Notes under the pieces: model-generated
Seen by the model: the letters and a program-made list of their open reading frames with translations, nothing else
Told to the model about the DNA's origin: nothing
Database searches by the model: none
In this document: one piece after another, positions 51,258 to 61,922 of the stretch
Numbering within the stretch: the stretch's first letter is position 1
How the letters are laid out: the number at the start of each line of letters is the position of its first letter
Position numbers and translations under genes: made by a program
Assembly: GCA_932521035.1 (NCBI GenBank)
Contig: OW051496.1
Span: forward strand, 5,890,001 to 5,954,000
Length of the DNA stretch: 64,000 nt
Source of the DNA: Oscheius dolichura
Taxonomy: Eukaryota; Nematoda; Chromadorea; Rhabditida; Rhabditidae
Direction: 5' to 3'

Positions 51258-51647
51258 TGCAGAATTACTTTTGTGTTTACAGTTTTAGTATCTCCTGTAT
51301 TTACCGGTTTATCTTGATAGCATTGTTTATATTTTTCTCAAATCTGTTTCATTGCTCTGATTTGTTAATGAATAAAAATTAAGTATACAGACTTTTGTTT
51401 TCCATTCAACTGGCTTATCTCAAATATGTATTTTTCCCAAGTTTGTTGATATCAACATCATGATGCATCAACACCGATGTTTGCGAGTTGTATGAATCGC
51501 GCTCTGCGGCTACTGATATGGCAAATGCGTCAACTCTTTTACTGACGCGAACTCCGTTGAGTTTGCTCAGTAGCTGAAACGTGCGGTGTTTCATTTTTTA
51601 CTCTAGAGCTTTTACTTTTTACTTCAACCGAATATATACTGCAATAT

Positions 51648-51654
51648 TTTCTAG
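51648..51654 (+). promoter_or_regulatory. probable trans-splice acceptor of SDHA
   Basis: ATTTTCTAG ends 6 nt before the start codon at 51661; the upstream U2SURP gene ends 404 bp earlier, so spacing is compatible with an operon-like arrangement. Confidence 0.45.
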
Positions 51655-51660
51655 GGGATT

Positions 51661-54030
51661 ATGCTGTCGGCCGCCAGTCGCGGTGCAAGAAAGCTTGCCA
51701 ACCAGCGATATATCAGTCTAACTGCTTCGTCTCATAGCGATGTAAAAACAGGAAATATCGCCGAATACAAAGTAGTCGACCATGCCTACGATGCCATAGT
51801 CGTTGGAGCAGGTAGGCGCATCCCTCTTTGGAAATGGCAGTTTTAATTTCAGGTGGAGCTGGTTTGCGTGCGGCCATGGGTTTATCCGAGGGTGGATTGA
51901 AAACTGCGGTTATTACCAAATTATTTCCTACTCGGTCACATACTGTTGCCGCTCAAGGTGGCATCAACGCTGCTCTAGGAAATATGGCCAAAGACGACTG
52001 GCGTTGGCATTTTTATGATACTGTCAAGGTTTGTTTATTTTGTAGTGCTTTTCAAATAATGTTTCAGGGCTCCGATTGGCTTGGAGATCAAGATGCTATT
52101 CATTATATGACAAGGGAGGCGGAGCGTGCGGTCATTGAGCTCGAAAATTATGGGATGCCCTTCTCTAGAACGACAGAAGGAAAAATCTATCAACGTGCTT
52201 TTGGAGGCCAGTCCAACGATTTTGGTCGTGGAGGCCAAGCTCACAGGTTTGAATTAAAATACATATTACGTTTAGCCTTTGGCACATGCGGTTTATGGGA
52301 ATCATATTTAGGACTTGTTGTGTAGCCGATAGGACTGGACATTCGCTCTTACACACCCTCTATGGAGCTTCTCTCCAATATAATTGCAATTACTTCGTTG
52401 AATATTTTGCACTTGATCTTATTATGGAGAATGGATCTTGTGTTGGCGTAGTTGCCATGAATTTGGAGGATGGTTCTATTCATCGATTCCGCGCTAAGAA
52501 TACTGTATTGGCTACTGGGGGATATGGAAGAGCGTATTTCTCGTGTACATCTGCACATACCTGTACCGGAGATGGTAGTTGTTTATAATTCCGTCTAGGC
52601 AGGATATTTTAGGTACCGCATTAACGGCACGTGCTGGCATTAATAATTCTGATATGGAATTCGTGCAGTTCCATCCAACCGGCATATACGGAGCTGGATG
52701 TTTGATTACTGAAGGATCTCGTGGAGAAGGTGGATTTTTGGTAAATTCGCAAGGAGAGCGATTTATGGAGCGGTATGCTCCTGTGGCCAAGGACTTGGCT
52801 TCCCGTGATGTAGTCTCACGATCCATGACTTTGGAGATCATGGAGGGAAGAGGTGTCGGACCCGAGAAAGACCACATTTATTTACAACTACATCACTTAC
52901 CGGCGGAACAACTGCAACAAAGACTACCTGGTCACTCATTTTTTAAGTTACAAATATAACAAAAATAGGTATTTCTGAAACTGCTATGATTTTCGCTGGT
53001 GTTGATGTCACTAAAGAGCCGATTCCTGTTTTACCCACCGTTCACTACAATATGGGTGGAATTCCAACAAACTATAAGGGGCAGGTGCGTTCGTATCATT
53101 ATGGGCAGATGTACGTATTGTTTTAGGTGCTAAATTACACTGCCGACAAAGGTGATCAGGTTGTACCTGGTCTTTTTGCTGCTGGGGAATGCGCTGCTCA
53201 TTCAGTTCATGGAGCTAATCGTTTGGGAGCCAATTCGTTACTAGATCTTGTAATTTTCGGACGTTCTTGTGCGATCACGTCTGTGATAATAGTACTCTTA
53301 TACTTAAAATATTTTGCAGTGTACTGAAAGACACCAAACCAGGCGTAGGTGTTCCAGATCTTCCGAAAAATGCTGGAGAATCCTCTGTGGCCAATCTAGA
53401 CAAGTTGCGCCATAATAAGGGAGATATTCCTACTGCCCACCTCCGTCTTGAAATGCAGAAATCTATGCAGAAACATGCAGCTGTGTTTAGACGTGGTGAT
53501 GTTCTCAAGGTATCTTTAGTATTGTACCTTTCTATTTTTATTCCAAACAGGAAGGTGTTGATAAATTGAGCCAACTGTACAAGGAACAGGAGAAGCTACT
53601 GGTCGCCGATAAAGGTTTAGTCTGGAACAGCGACCTCATAGAAACGCTTGAGCTTCAAAATCTACTTATTAATGCAACTCAAACTATTGTGGCAGCCGAA
53701 AATCGAAAAGTAAGTGCCTCTCGCCTTTGAAAAAAAAACTGTTATTTACAGGAGTCCCGTGGAGCTCATGCTCGAGACGATTATCCTACCCGACTCGATG
53801 AATTGGACTATAGCAAAGACCTAGAAGGACAAACAAAGAAAGAGTTCAAGGTATTAGTTATCTTTTATTTGATAAAAGTTGACTTTCTTTAGGATCATTG
53901 GCGTAAACATTCAATTATTCGGTCAAATATTTCTACTGGAGAAGTATCTCTTGACTACCGGCCCGTCATTGATACTACGCTGGACAAAAACGAGACTGAT
54001 TGGGTGCCACCAAAAGTCCGTTCTTATTAG
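51661..54030 (+). CDS. sdha: succinate dehydrogenase flavoprotein subunit (SDHA)
   Basis: Catalytic subunit of mitochondrial complex II: oxidises succinate to fumarate and passes electrons via covalent FAD. The N-terminus [20 protein letters not shown] is a mitochondrial presequence. FAD fold: [20 protein letters not shown] and [20 protein letters not shown], where the His is the covalent FAD site. Later blocks: [90 protein letters not shown] with the substrate-site His/Arg, and the C-terminal [14 protein letters not shown] and KHSIIRSN. It ends WVPPKVRSY at TAG 54028-54030. About eight small introns. Length fits the family. Confidence 0.95.
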
Positions 54031-54228
54031 AGGAGATTCCACAGTAAACGGTTCAAGCGCGACTTATAGTATATAAGAATGTAATTTTCGTAGTTCATGC
54101 TTCATTATATGTAGAAATTTTTATATATAAAGTTTATTAATACCATTATTCTACTCATAAACAGACGCTGGAAGCCGTTTGATAATACTTATACGTCATT
54201 TTGTCTGTTGACTTTTACTTTCTCAATA

Positions 54229-54235
54229 TAAACAG
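54229..54235 (+). promoter_or_regulatory. probable trans-splice acceptor of the palmitoyltransferase gene
   Basis: ATATAAACAG lies 46 nt before the start codon at 54282 and 200 bp after the SDHA stop. Confidence 0.35.
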
Positions 54236-54281
54236 GTTCCTGCTTTGCGTGACTCACTGACTCCGCGCAACTGCATCTGTA

Positions 54282-57200
54282 ATGGATGCTGTTGCTAAGG
54301 CAGTTGAGGCCTGCCAGAAAGGTGATGCTGAAACAATAGAAACGTTGATCAATGTAAGTTCTTTTATGAGCTATATTATAACCTATTTTCAGGAAGGTTT
54401 ATCAGCATCGACACTTGATGCAGACGGATGTTCACTTCTTCATTGGGCGGCCATCAATAACAGAGTTCCTATTGTGCAAAGGTATAGTGAAAGGCAGTGG
54501 AAATATTAAAATAGAAGGATCTTCCGTTATGCTTTTGATAAGTGTTGCAAAAGACAAACCGTTACATTTCACACACATTAATTGTATTGGAAATACGTCT
54601 AGATGTCCTTGCAATAATTCATTGTAAATTCCAGGTTACTGTCCCTAGGAGCTGATCCAAATATAATCGGAGGTGTACTACAGTCAACTCCTTTGCATTG
54701 GGCAGCACGAGTTGGAAGTGTTCAAGCATGCTCTCTTTTAATAAACGTTCGTTCCTAGTGGTAAAAGTGTAATCGACTTTTTTAGGCAGGCGCTAGCTGT
54801 ATGATACGTGATAATCAAGGATACTCTCCAGTACATCTTGCTGTGCAAGGGCATCATCTCAATTTAGTTGCCTACTTTCTGGAGAAATTTGATTATGCTC
54901 TCAACATTACGGATAATAGCGGTTTGGATGAAGCGTGATACTCATTTTTTTAACTTTCAGGAATGACACCTGTTATGTGGTCGGCATATAGATCTTTTTC
55001 CATCTTTCCTCTAAAACTATTCATTCGGAAAAACGCTGACTTGGATGCAAAAGAGCATCTACAGGAAAATACGGCCCTCCATTTAGCAGCACAAGAACGC
55101 AACCTTATCGCTGTTAGGTAAATATATTCAGTAATTATGGTATTAATTCATTCAGAGAGCTTGTTCAAGGCGATGCCGACATTTCAGTCAGGAATAAGCA
55201 GCAGGAAACTGCACTTGATATTGCAAAGGCACAGAGACACAAAAAAATTATTGGTATGCCATTCTTTCACATTTTTTTACTTTTCTTTTAGAAGAATTAG
55301 AAGAAGGCGCTAGAAAACAAGGATTAATAAAGGAAAGGTGGTGTGCTTCAATCCGGACTAGACGCTTTCGACGATTTGTTGAATTTACATTTCCATGTAA
55401 GTTTTTTTAAAATATTCTATAACAGGCCTTTTAGTTATGTTTCTGGTAGTATTCGGAATTATATACGAGTTTGTACATTATGCACTTGCAACTGCATTCC
55501 TTCTTTCGGCGGCAATTTCAATGGGATTAACTATGCGAATCAATATGCATGGCGGACCCGATTCAAGTCTTATACCTGTAGGAGTATGTCTAGCCGAAGC
55601 CCTTATTATGGCAATAGTGTGGTCAGTTTTGTGAGTTTTATTCATATCTGGCGGAGTAGGTAGTTTAGTCTCTCATCAGATATCCTGTACCATCGTTGGT
55701 TCCGCCAGTTTCGAATGTTTGTTTGCGTTGTGGCGTTAAAAAGCTAAATCTTTGAAAAGTTTGGTGGGAAAAAGTACCTCTTTTACAAAAACTTCAGGGC
55801 AAAAGTGCCGATTGAACGATTCCATATTGTACAAGGTGTTCTCCTCTAGTTTACCCGGGGCCATAGGAAGTGCGACATAGCCGTAACTAGTAAAGACATA
55901 TTTCCACAACGATTGCTTACGTTTGTAAACCGTCTTGCACGCGGCTCAACGTCAGCTCATCATATGAACAATTACTTATTACCACAGTTTGTTGTTCCGC
56001 TAAGCTCAGGCTTGTGTTAAATAGCCCCGGAAATATTCCCAGTCCTGCGTAAAGCGCAGACCAGGGGAAATACCCAGATGGATCATCTTTTCGGTCAGGT
56101 CTGAAGCGTTTGCACAAAGGAAAAAGAGCCTACGCATAATCATGATGACCAATTATGTTATAATCTTTAACAAACCATCTGTTTCTCAATGTGTTTACAA
56201 GATTAGTCAATGCAGTAATCTAAATATGCTCATAGAAACATTTTCCTTCTTATTGGCCGCTTTTTTTCACTACCTGGGCTTGGGAAAAAGGGGAGTGCCC
56301 ATCGTTAACATTTTCTATACCAATCGATCTTAAATTAAGTGACTTCATGTCTCGCCATGTACCAGCACCCGCATGCCAAGCTCCATGCCAGTCCCGCACC
56401 ATTTGATAAATGGTACCATTTTTTGCGACTTAAATCTTATTTTATCATATTAATTCTCACCAACCTATGTACTGAACTGAGAGCGAACGGTTTAGCAAAG
56501 TGGCGATTGTTTCTTCAGGCGTAGGAGTTACAGTGTGGTGTATAAGTATAGCAGCGGGGGCAACGCAGCTTGTATAGTAACTTTCAGTTTTATTTGTTAT
56601 GTCTATTATTTTTAAAGAAGGGGTCTGATACTGGTACTGAAAACTTTTTTGAAGATTTTACCAGACAATACACCTACGTGAATCGGGCAATACCCTGTAT
56701 CTGCACAGACAGACATCGGCGAGGCGCTGGGGTTGTTATTTATATCATTATAGTACTTTTTCCAGTGGCATCTACAGTTTTGACCGCGTGATTGAAAGAC
56801 TTACTTCAATTCGTTGATAAAAGTATCCTTTACATTTGTATCCATATAGGTATTGACCGCTAGAAGTGCACGGTCTCTAGTTGTTTTCTCTAGCTCTAAA
56901 AAGATGTATTAAAATACTATCTGAGTGCCTGTTTTGCTAATTTGTCTCGCCTTTTCCACAACTTCCAAGCACATTTGGCATTCAGAGGTGGCAGGAATCT
57001 GAACAGGTCTTCTTCAAAAGTTGTTTCTAACCTGATCAGCATCTATAACAATAGAAAGCTTGAGAAAAAGGAGCAGACACATGAGACTACACATTGGACA
57101 GGCTCATGAGGGTGTGCCCTCATCGTTAACGAGAACTACGATTAATACAGATAATCCCGGATTTCCCTTTCACCTCATTTGAGCCCAACTTCAAAAAAAA

Positions 57201-58064
57201 TTTTAGGACTCTACGTCTGCATTGGTTTGCACCGTGGTATCTACAGCTTAGTTTCACCATAGCTATATCTTCTTTATTTGTATCTTTTGCCGTGTAAGTT
57301 GATCTTTTAGCATATTGATTTTTATCATTTTATAGTGTATTCTTTGGAGACCCTGGCGTTATACCTGCAAGTCACACAGCCGTAGATTTTGTAGAGGCAG
57401 TTGAGTCATTGTCTACTAAAATTAACTACTGCTTTACGTGTTGGGTAGCAAGGCCACCACGTTCAAAACATTGCTCTACTTGTGATCGGTTTGTAGTTCC
57501 TTTTTTTAATATGTGCTGTTCAGATGTGTCGCTGAATTTGATCATCATTGCCCATGGCTTCATCAGTGTATTACCCGAAAAAATCTCCGAAGTTTCATGG
57601 TTTTTGTTTTCTGCGTTGGTGCGACAGCCGCAATTTACGCAGGTGCCGGAATCCGAATGTTTGCTATTGACATCAGAGACCATGGTTTCAGTAAGTCCCG
57701 TCATTTTGTAGCATTTTTCAACCCTTTCAGATCATCTTTTGAATCACTACACCTTTGTAGTGCTCACTGTACTACTTGCAATCCTTCATGCTTGCATGAT
57801 GTCTGTGCTTTCTCTACAGCAAATGATCCAAGTACACTGATTTTTTCCTTCCATATTAGAATTTACTAGATCTCATCATCAGTCACAACTAATGAGATAA
57901 TCGCTCAGCATCGCCGGCATGGATACCATGGACATCAACAAAATCAGAGTGGAAGCGCCTCTACCTCTGAGCCAACCGATACGGACTTCCATTATAAATT
58001 AACTTGTAGCGAACGCATAGAAAATATCTGCAATTTTTGTGCCGGTAATTATCGTTCCCGTTGA
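54282..58064 (+). CDS. ankyrin-repeat DHHC palmitoyltransferase (HIP14/ZDHHC17 type)
   Basis: S-acyltransferase of the Golgi/endomembranes. N-terminal ankyrin repeats: [111 protein letters not shown]. Then two or more helices ([35 protein letters not shown]), further helices after the large intron ([20 protein letters not shown]), and the DHHC cysteine-rich domain: [37 protein letters not shown]-terminal TTxE-like region ([19 protein letters not shown]) follows and the protein ends CAGNYRSR at TGA 58062-58064. The intron 55631-57206 (1576 nt) joins VWSVL to TLRLHW in frame and contains the antisense amidase gene. Confidence 0.9.
55637..55642 (-). terminator. poly(A) signal AATAAA overlapping the amidase stop codon
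   Basis: The minus strand reads ATATGAATAAAACTC: the last base of TGA begins AATAAA. The signal lies only a few bases inside the host gene's intron donor (GTGAGT at 55631). Confidence 0.55.
55642..57082 (-). CDS. saposin-B-like domain fused to bacterial AmiD-type N-acetylmuramoyl-L-alanine amidase
   Basis: Ten exons on the minus strand (51, 81, 89, 94, 172, 155, 86, 180, 109 and 102 nt) total 1119 nt, 372 codons plus stop, with every junction in phase and introns of 27-53 nt. Signal peptide: [15 protein letters not shown]. Residues ~18-105 form a saposin-B-like module ([16 protein letters not shown]; later [12 protein letters not shown] and SVCADTGYC); five of the six usual Cys are apparent, the third is missing. 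Then an Amidase_2 domain: [11 protein letters not shown] (first zinc His), [41 protein letters not shown] (catalytic Glu) and [20 protein letters not shown] (second zinc His; zinc Asp in RKDDP). The C-terminal part ([22 protein letters not shown]) matches the peptidoglycan-binding tail of bacterial AmiD. Such enzymes cut the bond between muramic acid and the stem peptide of bacterial cell walls. It is predicted to be secreted. Confidence 0.9.
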
Positions 58065-58384
58065 GCTCTATGTTTTGAGTTACCTGTGATATGTTGTATC
58101 CTTCCCTTTTATATACTTTGTTGTGTCAAATTACTTACCAGATCCAGTAGCTTTTCTTTTTTGTACAAATGAGGCGTGAAGGTTGTGACCTACCTCAGGT
58201 TTTTTACTTCATTCGAGTCAATCTATCGTGATCTCATACGCGTTAATCTTATCCACAATACTTATAAAGAGTTTATATATATTCCATCTCCTTCTTGGCG
58301 TTCTTGGGTAGCATTTTCCACGATATCACGAATGAAGTTTGTAAGCTTTCCTTTACAGTATTCAGCTTATAGAAACGGTCGGCT

Positions 58385-60061
58385 ATGGAGAAGGAAATAC
58401 CAAAAAATGAATCGAGATTGAGGCGAAGGGTTAACGAAGCAATTCAAAAACTTGTTGAAGAAGTGACAGAAAATGAACTTATTCAGCAGGTAACACGCAT
58501 TTCACTATATTTACTTTTGTTCTAGCTAGCGTATCTGGATTGCTCTTCGTGGGATGAAGTGGTCGAGGAGCGTTACTTAGGGAAATGCTGCGGTCTCCCA
58601 ATTTGCTATAATACCGTCATTCACAACGAACCTCACAAGTATCACATCGATAGAAAAAGCAACAAAGTTAGCCTTTCAATTCCGCTTTAATTTCACTAGA
58701 TTTTCGAAACATGTAAAGAACGAAGTAAGTTCTGCAGTGAAGAATGCTTTAAATCGTCGATTGATATTCGTGCACAATTGGATTCTCAACCATTATGGAT
58801 CACTGGGGAGAGTTTTAAAAGAATGTGTATGCCGGCTCTATTTTAACCAATATAAAGTTTAGCAAGGAAATATAAAGTTGAGAGTCCAAAAAGAATGATA
58901 GAACATGTACAAAATCAGAAACCAACGAAAAGAAACATACGTTCTAAAAAAGTACCACTATTTCCTAGCAATATCGAAATAATACAAGACACGCTCCTCG
59001 CTAATATGAACGACTTGAAGGTAATGAAAATGCCATTTTTGAAAACCTGCATAATTTAAGATTGCCGAGCGTGATGGTTCGACAACTGATGAAGAGGCAG
59101 AATGCCATGACATCCTTCCAGCTGGTATTCGTGAAGATTCGGATGATGAGATTGTTTTGAAGAAGCAAAGAGTAGGGCCTATACATCTTTATCTTTTTTT
59201 TTCAGGAGAATGATGAATTCATAAAGAGCGTTCAGCGTTTTGTGTCATCGCAGAACTCTTGTGAAGTTAAAGAAACCCGCGGGTTAGAATACTTTTATTT
59301 AGATATGTTATTTAGTTCAAATCAAATGACTTCTCCAAATGGATCTTTTAATCCCAGCCAAGAACAAAAGGACAAGCTTGCGAGGATACGGTGAGAGCTA
59401 ACCAAAATTACAACTAGTACCTAATTGAATGCTGTTTAGAGAAAAATATTCCGAGAAAGTTATAAGGAAAGCGCCTATTTTAATAGAGGCTCCGTCGCTT
59501 TCTCTTAAAAAAGTTCAAGAAAGCAACACCGCCGAAAAAATTGATACAAACGACGAGGTCAGTAATATAGTCTTTTAGAAACCCTTTTAGATTGGAACAG
59601 ACGGCGAAAAAGTAGCGGTTTCTGCCAATCCTGAGAAGAATTTATCCTTGCCTGACCCGACATTGAGGATTACACCCTGTTCCAAAGCAGATGAAACCTT
59701 TGTAATAGATACTCTTAGGTACAAAATGTTTTTTGTGCTCCTTTACATTTATAGGCAATGGTGGACAGAAAAAAGCCGTTTTGTTTTAAAGTCTGGTGGC
59801 CTGCGACCCACAAATGATATTGATAAATTACTTCGAAAATTTCTAGCTGGAGAAAGAGGAGATGACTTTGAATTAGATGATGTAAATCTTCCCAATGTGG
59901 ATACTGTCGATGTGGAAAAAAGACGTCTTCAAATCCTTCTGCAGAATATAAAACCTTCGTTAGTTGTTTTTATGATTTTTTATTATTTAATATCCGCTTT
60001 TGGCGATTGCCTAATGACGGCTATCGTAGAAATCCTTGTTGCTAATCAGTTCTTCCAATAG
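58385..60061 (+). CDS. RNA polymerase II-associated protein 2 (RPAP2/Rtr1 phosphatase)
   Basis: RPAP2/Rtr1 removes phosphate from Ser5 of the RNA polymerase II C-terminal domain and helps import the polymerase. The diagnostic zinc module is present: LGKCCGLPICYNTVI, PHKYHIDRKSNKIFE and SKFCSEECFKSSIDIRAQLD, with the two Cys pairs in place; the upstream helix ELIQQLAYLDCSSWDEVVEE also fits. The remainder is acidic and less conserved, followed by a C-terminal region (FVIDTLRQWWTEKSRFVLKS, KRRLQILLQNIKPS). The 3' end is uncertain: reading through ends at TAG 60059-60061 with an unlikely hydrophobic tail, whereas splicing at GTTAGT (about 59960) to TATCGTAG would end a few residues later. The start ATG at 58385 follows an acceptor TATTCAG. 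Confidence 0.85.
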
Positions 60062-60897
60062 GAGGGTATGCTGGTGGCAGTACGAAATGGCATGAAGTAC
60101 AGGATTGAATACGGTTAAGTAGCTGTCTTTTTGCTTATTTGGTTGTACGAGAACTTCCTGGGATAAGCTTGACAAATTGTCAACCTCATCAATTAGACGG
60201 AGCGGCTTGTAACTGCTATAAGAAATTGGATGAATTTCGGTAGGTAGTAGGTGCGGCTTGATCTTGTCGTCAAAGAGGTATTCATTATCCGGAATTGGGC
60301 GACTTTTGCCGGAAGTGCGACAGTAGCATTGATGAATTCGCATGGCATTTGGCGTTCTGAATAACTATGATAAGTATCCAAAGAGTGTTTACTTACGCCG
60401 CTTTTTGGGTAGGGCTTTCACCAACTGCCGTAGGAGTACTAGTGGTTTGCTGCAACTTTTTGTAGATTGCAAAGTGCTATGAAGGGTACCTGTTTAGGCT
60501 GCGCGGATGCCTCGGAAGAGGGATTTTTGGGCGTTGGAACGGGCGGCAGAGTGGTAGGTAAGGCGACGGTAACACTATCTTTCTCCGCAGCTTCAGCCGC
60601 CGCTTCTGCTTCTTCAGCTTCCATGTCCTTTATCAGCTCTGAGGCACTTTTCTTTTTTCCAGGCGCTGGGGGGCTCCCAACTGCAGACTCATCCTTTTCA
60701 CTTGAATCTTCCTCGTCTTCATTGACTTCAGTAAACCAGAACTGATAAGCAAAATAAGATAATAGAGTAGCAAAACATAAGGTCAATACGCTAAAACTGA
60801 TTTTTATAAAAAGGTGACAACAAATTAACCGCTGGTAAATAATCTGCATACAATCGTAGTTGTCGCTATCAACAAGGTCAGTAAAATGGTTTTCCAA
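60011..60897 (-). CDS. 268-residue single-pass membrane protein, unknown family
   Basis: Three exons (60897-60490, 60449-60397, 60356-60011; 408+53+346 nt) give exactly 268 codons plus stop. An N-terminal hydrophobic segment (CCHLFIKISFSVLTLCFATL, then LSYFAYQFWF) is a likely membrane anchor. It is followed by a long acidic, Ala/Glu/Lys and Pro/Thr-rich region (EDEEDSSEKDESAVGSPPAP, MEAEEAEAAAEAAEKD) and a C-terminal region with more regular composition (DDKIKPHLLPTEIHPISYSS, YKPLRLIDEVDNLSSLSQEV). I do not recognise it. Its last 50 bp overlap the 3' end of the RPAP2 gene on the opposite strand. Confidence 0.6.
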
Positions 60898-60941
60898 CTT
60901 TTAATCCCATTATATACTAGACATGTTTTAGCTGGTCACTG

Positions 60942-61264
60942 ATGGAACAACGGCTGGGTGTACGATCTTCGCAAGTCAGTTCACTGTCGTCCCTTTTGAG
61001 TACCTTCCGATTGAGCCCTGATAATATTGCTGGCTTCGAAAGACAGCAACTCCGACTACTAGCAGCTGTGATTTGGAGAATGTAAGTTCGTTTAGAGTAT
61101 AACTATCGGTTTTTAGCGTGTGTCGCTTCACTGAAGAATTAGAAGAGGCATTCTTTCCTAATGGTTATTTTTCTAAAGAGATTTGTGACTATCTCGAGTT
61201 TTGTGGTGTAGAAGAGCCAGCATTTGCCAAAATGTGTGATACAGTCTTTCAATTTGTCCAGTAA
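60942..61264 (+). CDS. 95-residue protein, unknown family
   Basis: Two exons (60942-61081 and 61117-61264; 140+148 nt) give exactly 95 codons plus stop through a 35-nt intron. The sequence starts MEQRLGVRSSQVSSLSSLLS, looks soluble and helical (FERQQLRLLAAVIWRI; CRFTEELEEAFFPNGY) and ends FAKMCDTVFQFVQ. No signal peptide or membrane segment. It is 44 bp from the divergent start of the membrane protein gene. I do not recognise the family. Confidence 0.6.
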
Positions 61265-61352
61265 TATTGTATATATAAATCCTATTCTCTTTTGAGTTAT
61301 ATCGACATCGCAGAGTATTATTCAATACCACTTCTTCAATCACTTATTATTC

Positions 61353-61823
61353 ATGTGTAATATGATTCAGATGTCGGCAGAATGGCTGGGCCGTTGCCTT
61401 CTGGCAACCTTTTCCTCAGGTCTCGTCTATCTTCTCGCGTGGCTGTACATCGTGGTAAGGGAAGATGTGACGGCGAGCTGTCGTGTGTATACTCTCTCTT
61501 ATTGGATGTTCCTCTCTCGAATATTTCATAAGCTAGCATTTATCTGACGTATTATGATCACGCGGCTACAGCTCCCTTGCACTACTTCCGACATGCTCTG
61601 CATCTGACTTCTCGAATAAGTAAATGAAAAATTTTCAGCCGCTGGTGCCATTGCTGGAGCCGCTCTTCCCTCCGCAACACTGGGCTCTCATCATTCCTAC
61701 CAGTCTCTTCATTTCTACAATCGTCATATTAGGTCAGCTGTTTTTACTTCTATAAATATCCTTTCTTCAGGCTCTTTCGCCGCTTATATCTTTCTTCGCG
61801 ATGCTCATCCCAAAACTGCCTGA
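61353..61823 (+). CDS. dolichol-phosphate mannosyltransferase subunit 2-like small membrane protein
   Basis: Three exons (102+94+53 nt) give 82 codons plus stop, the length of DPM2. Two hydrophobic helices are visible: CLLATFSSGLVYLLAWLYIV and ALIIPTSLFISTIVILGSFA, separated by a short loop with PLVPLLEPLFPPQH, and a short polar tail RDAHPKTA. The pattern of two helices with an aromatic-W-x-x-x-P start to the loop fits DPM2, which stabilises dolichol-phosphate mannose synthase in the ER for glycosylation and GPI anchors. Sequence identity to family members is low, so other small ER proteins remain possible. Start could also be at 61362 or 61371. Confidence 0.6.
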
Positions 61824-61922
61824 TTATCACAACATAAAAATTTATTGGCACTGTGGAGTCGACAAACTGTAGGGGGAGCGCAGCAGGATATTGGAGGAGG
61901 ATGGAGCACGCACGAGGGTTTT

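Noticed and set aside
55642-57082. Bacterial contamination as explanation for the amidase
   Set aside because: The gene has nine spliceosomal introns, a signal peptide plus saposin module, an AATAAA signal and sits inside an intron of a nematode gene.
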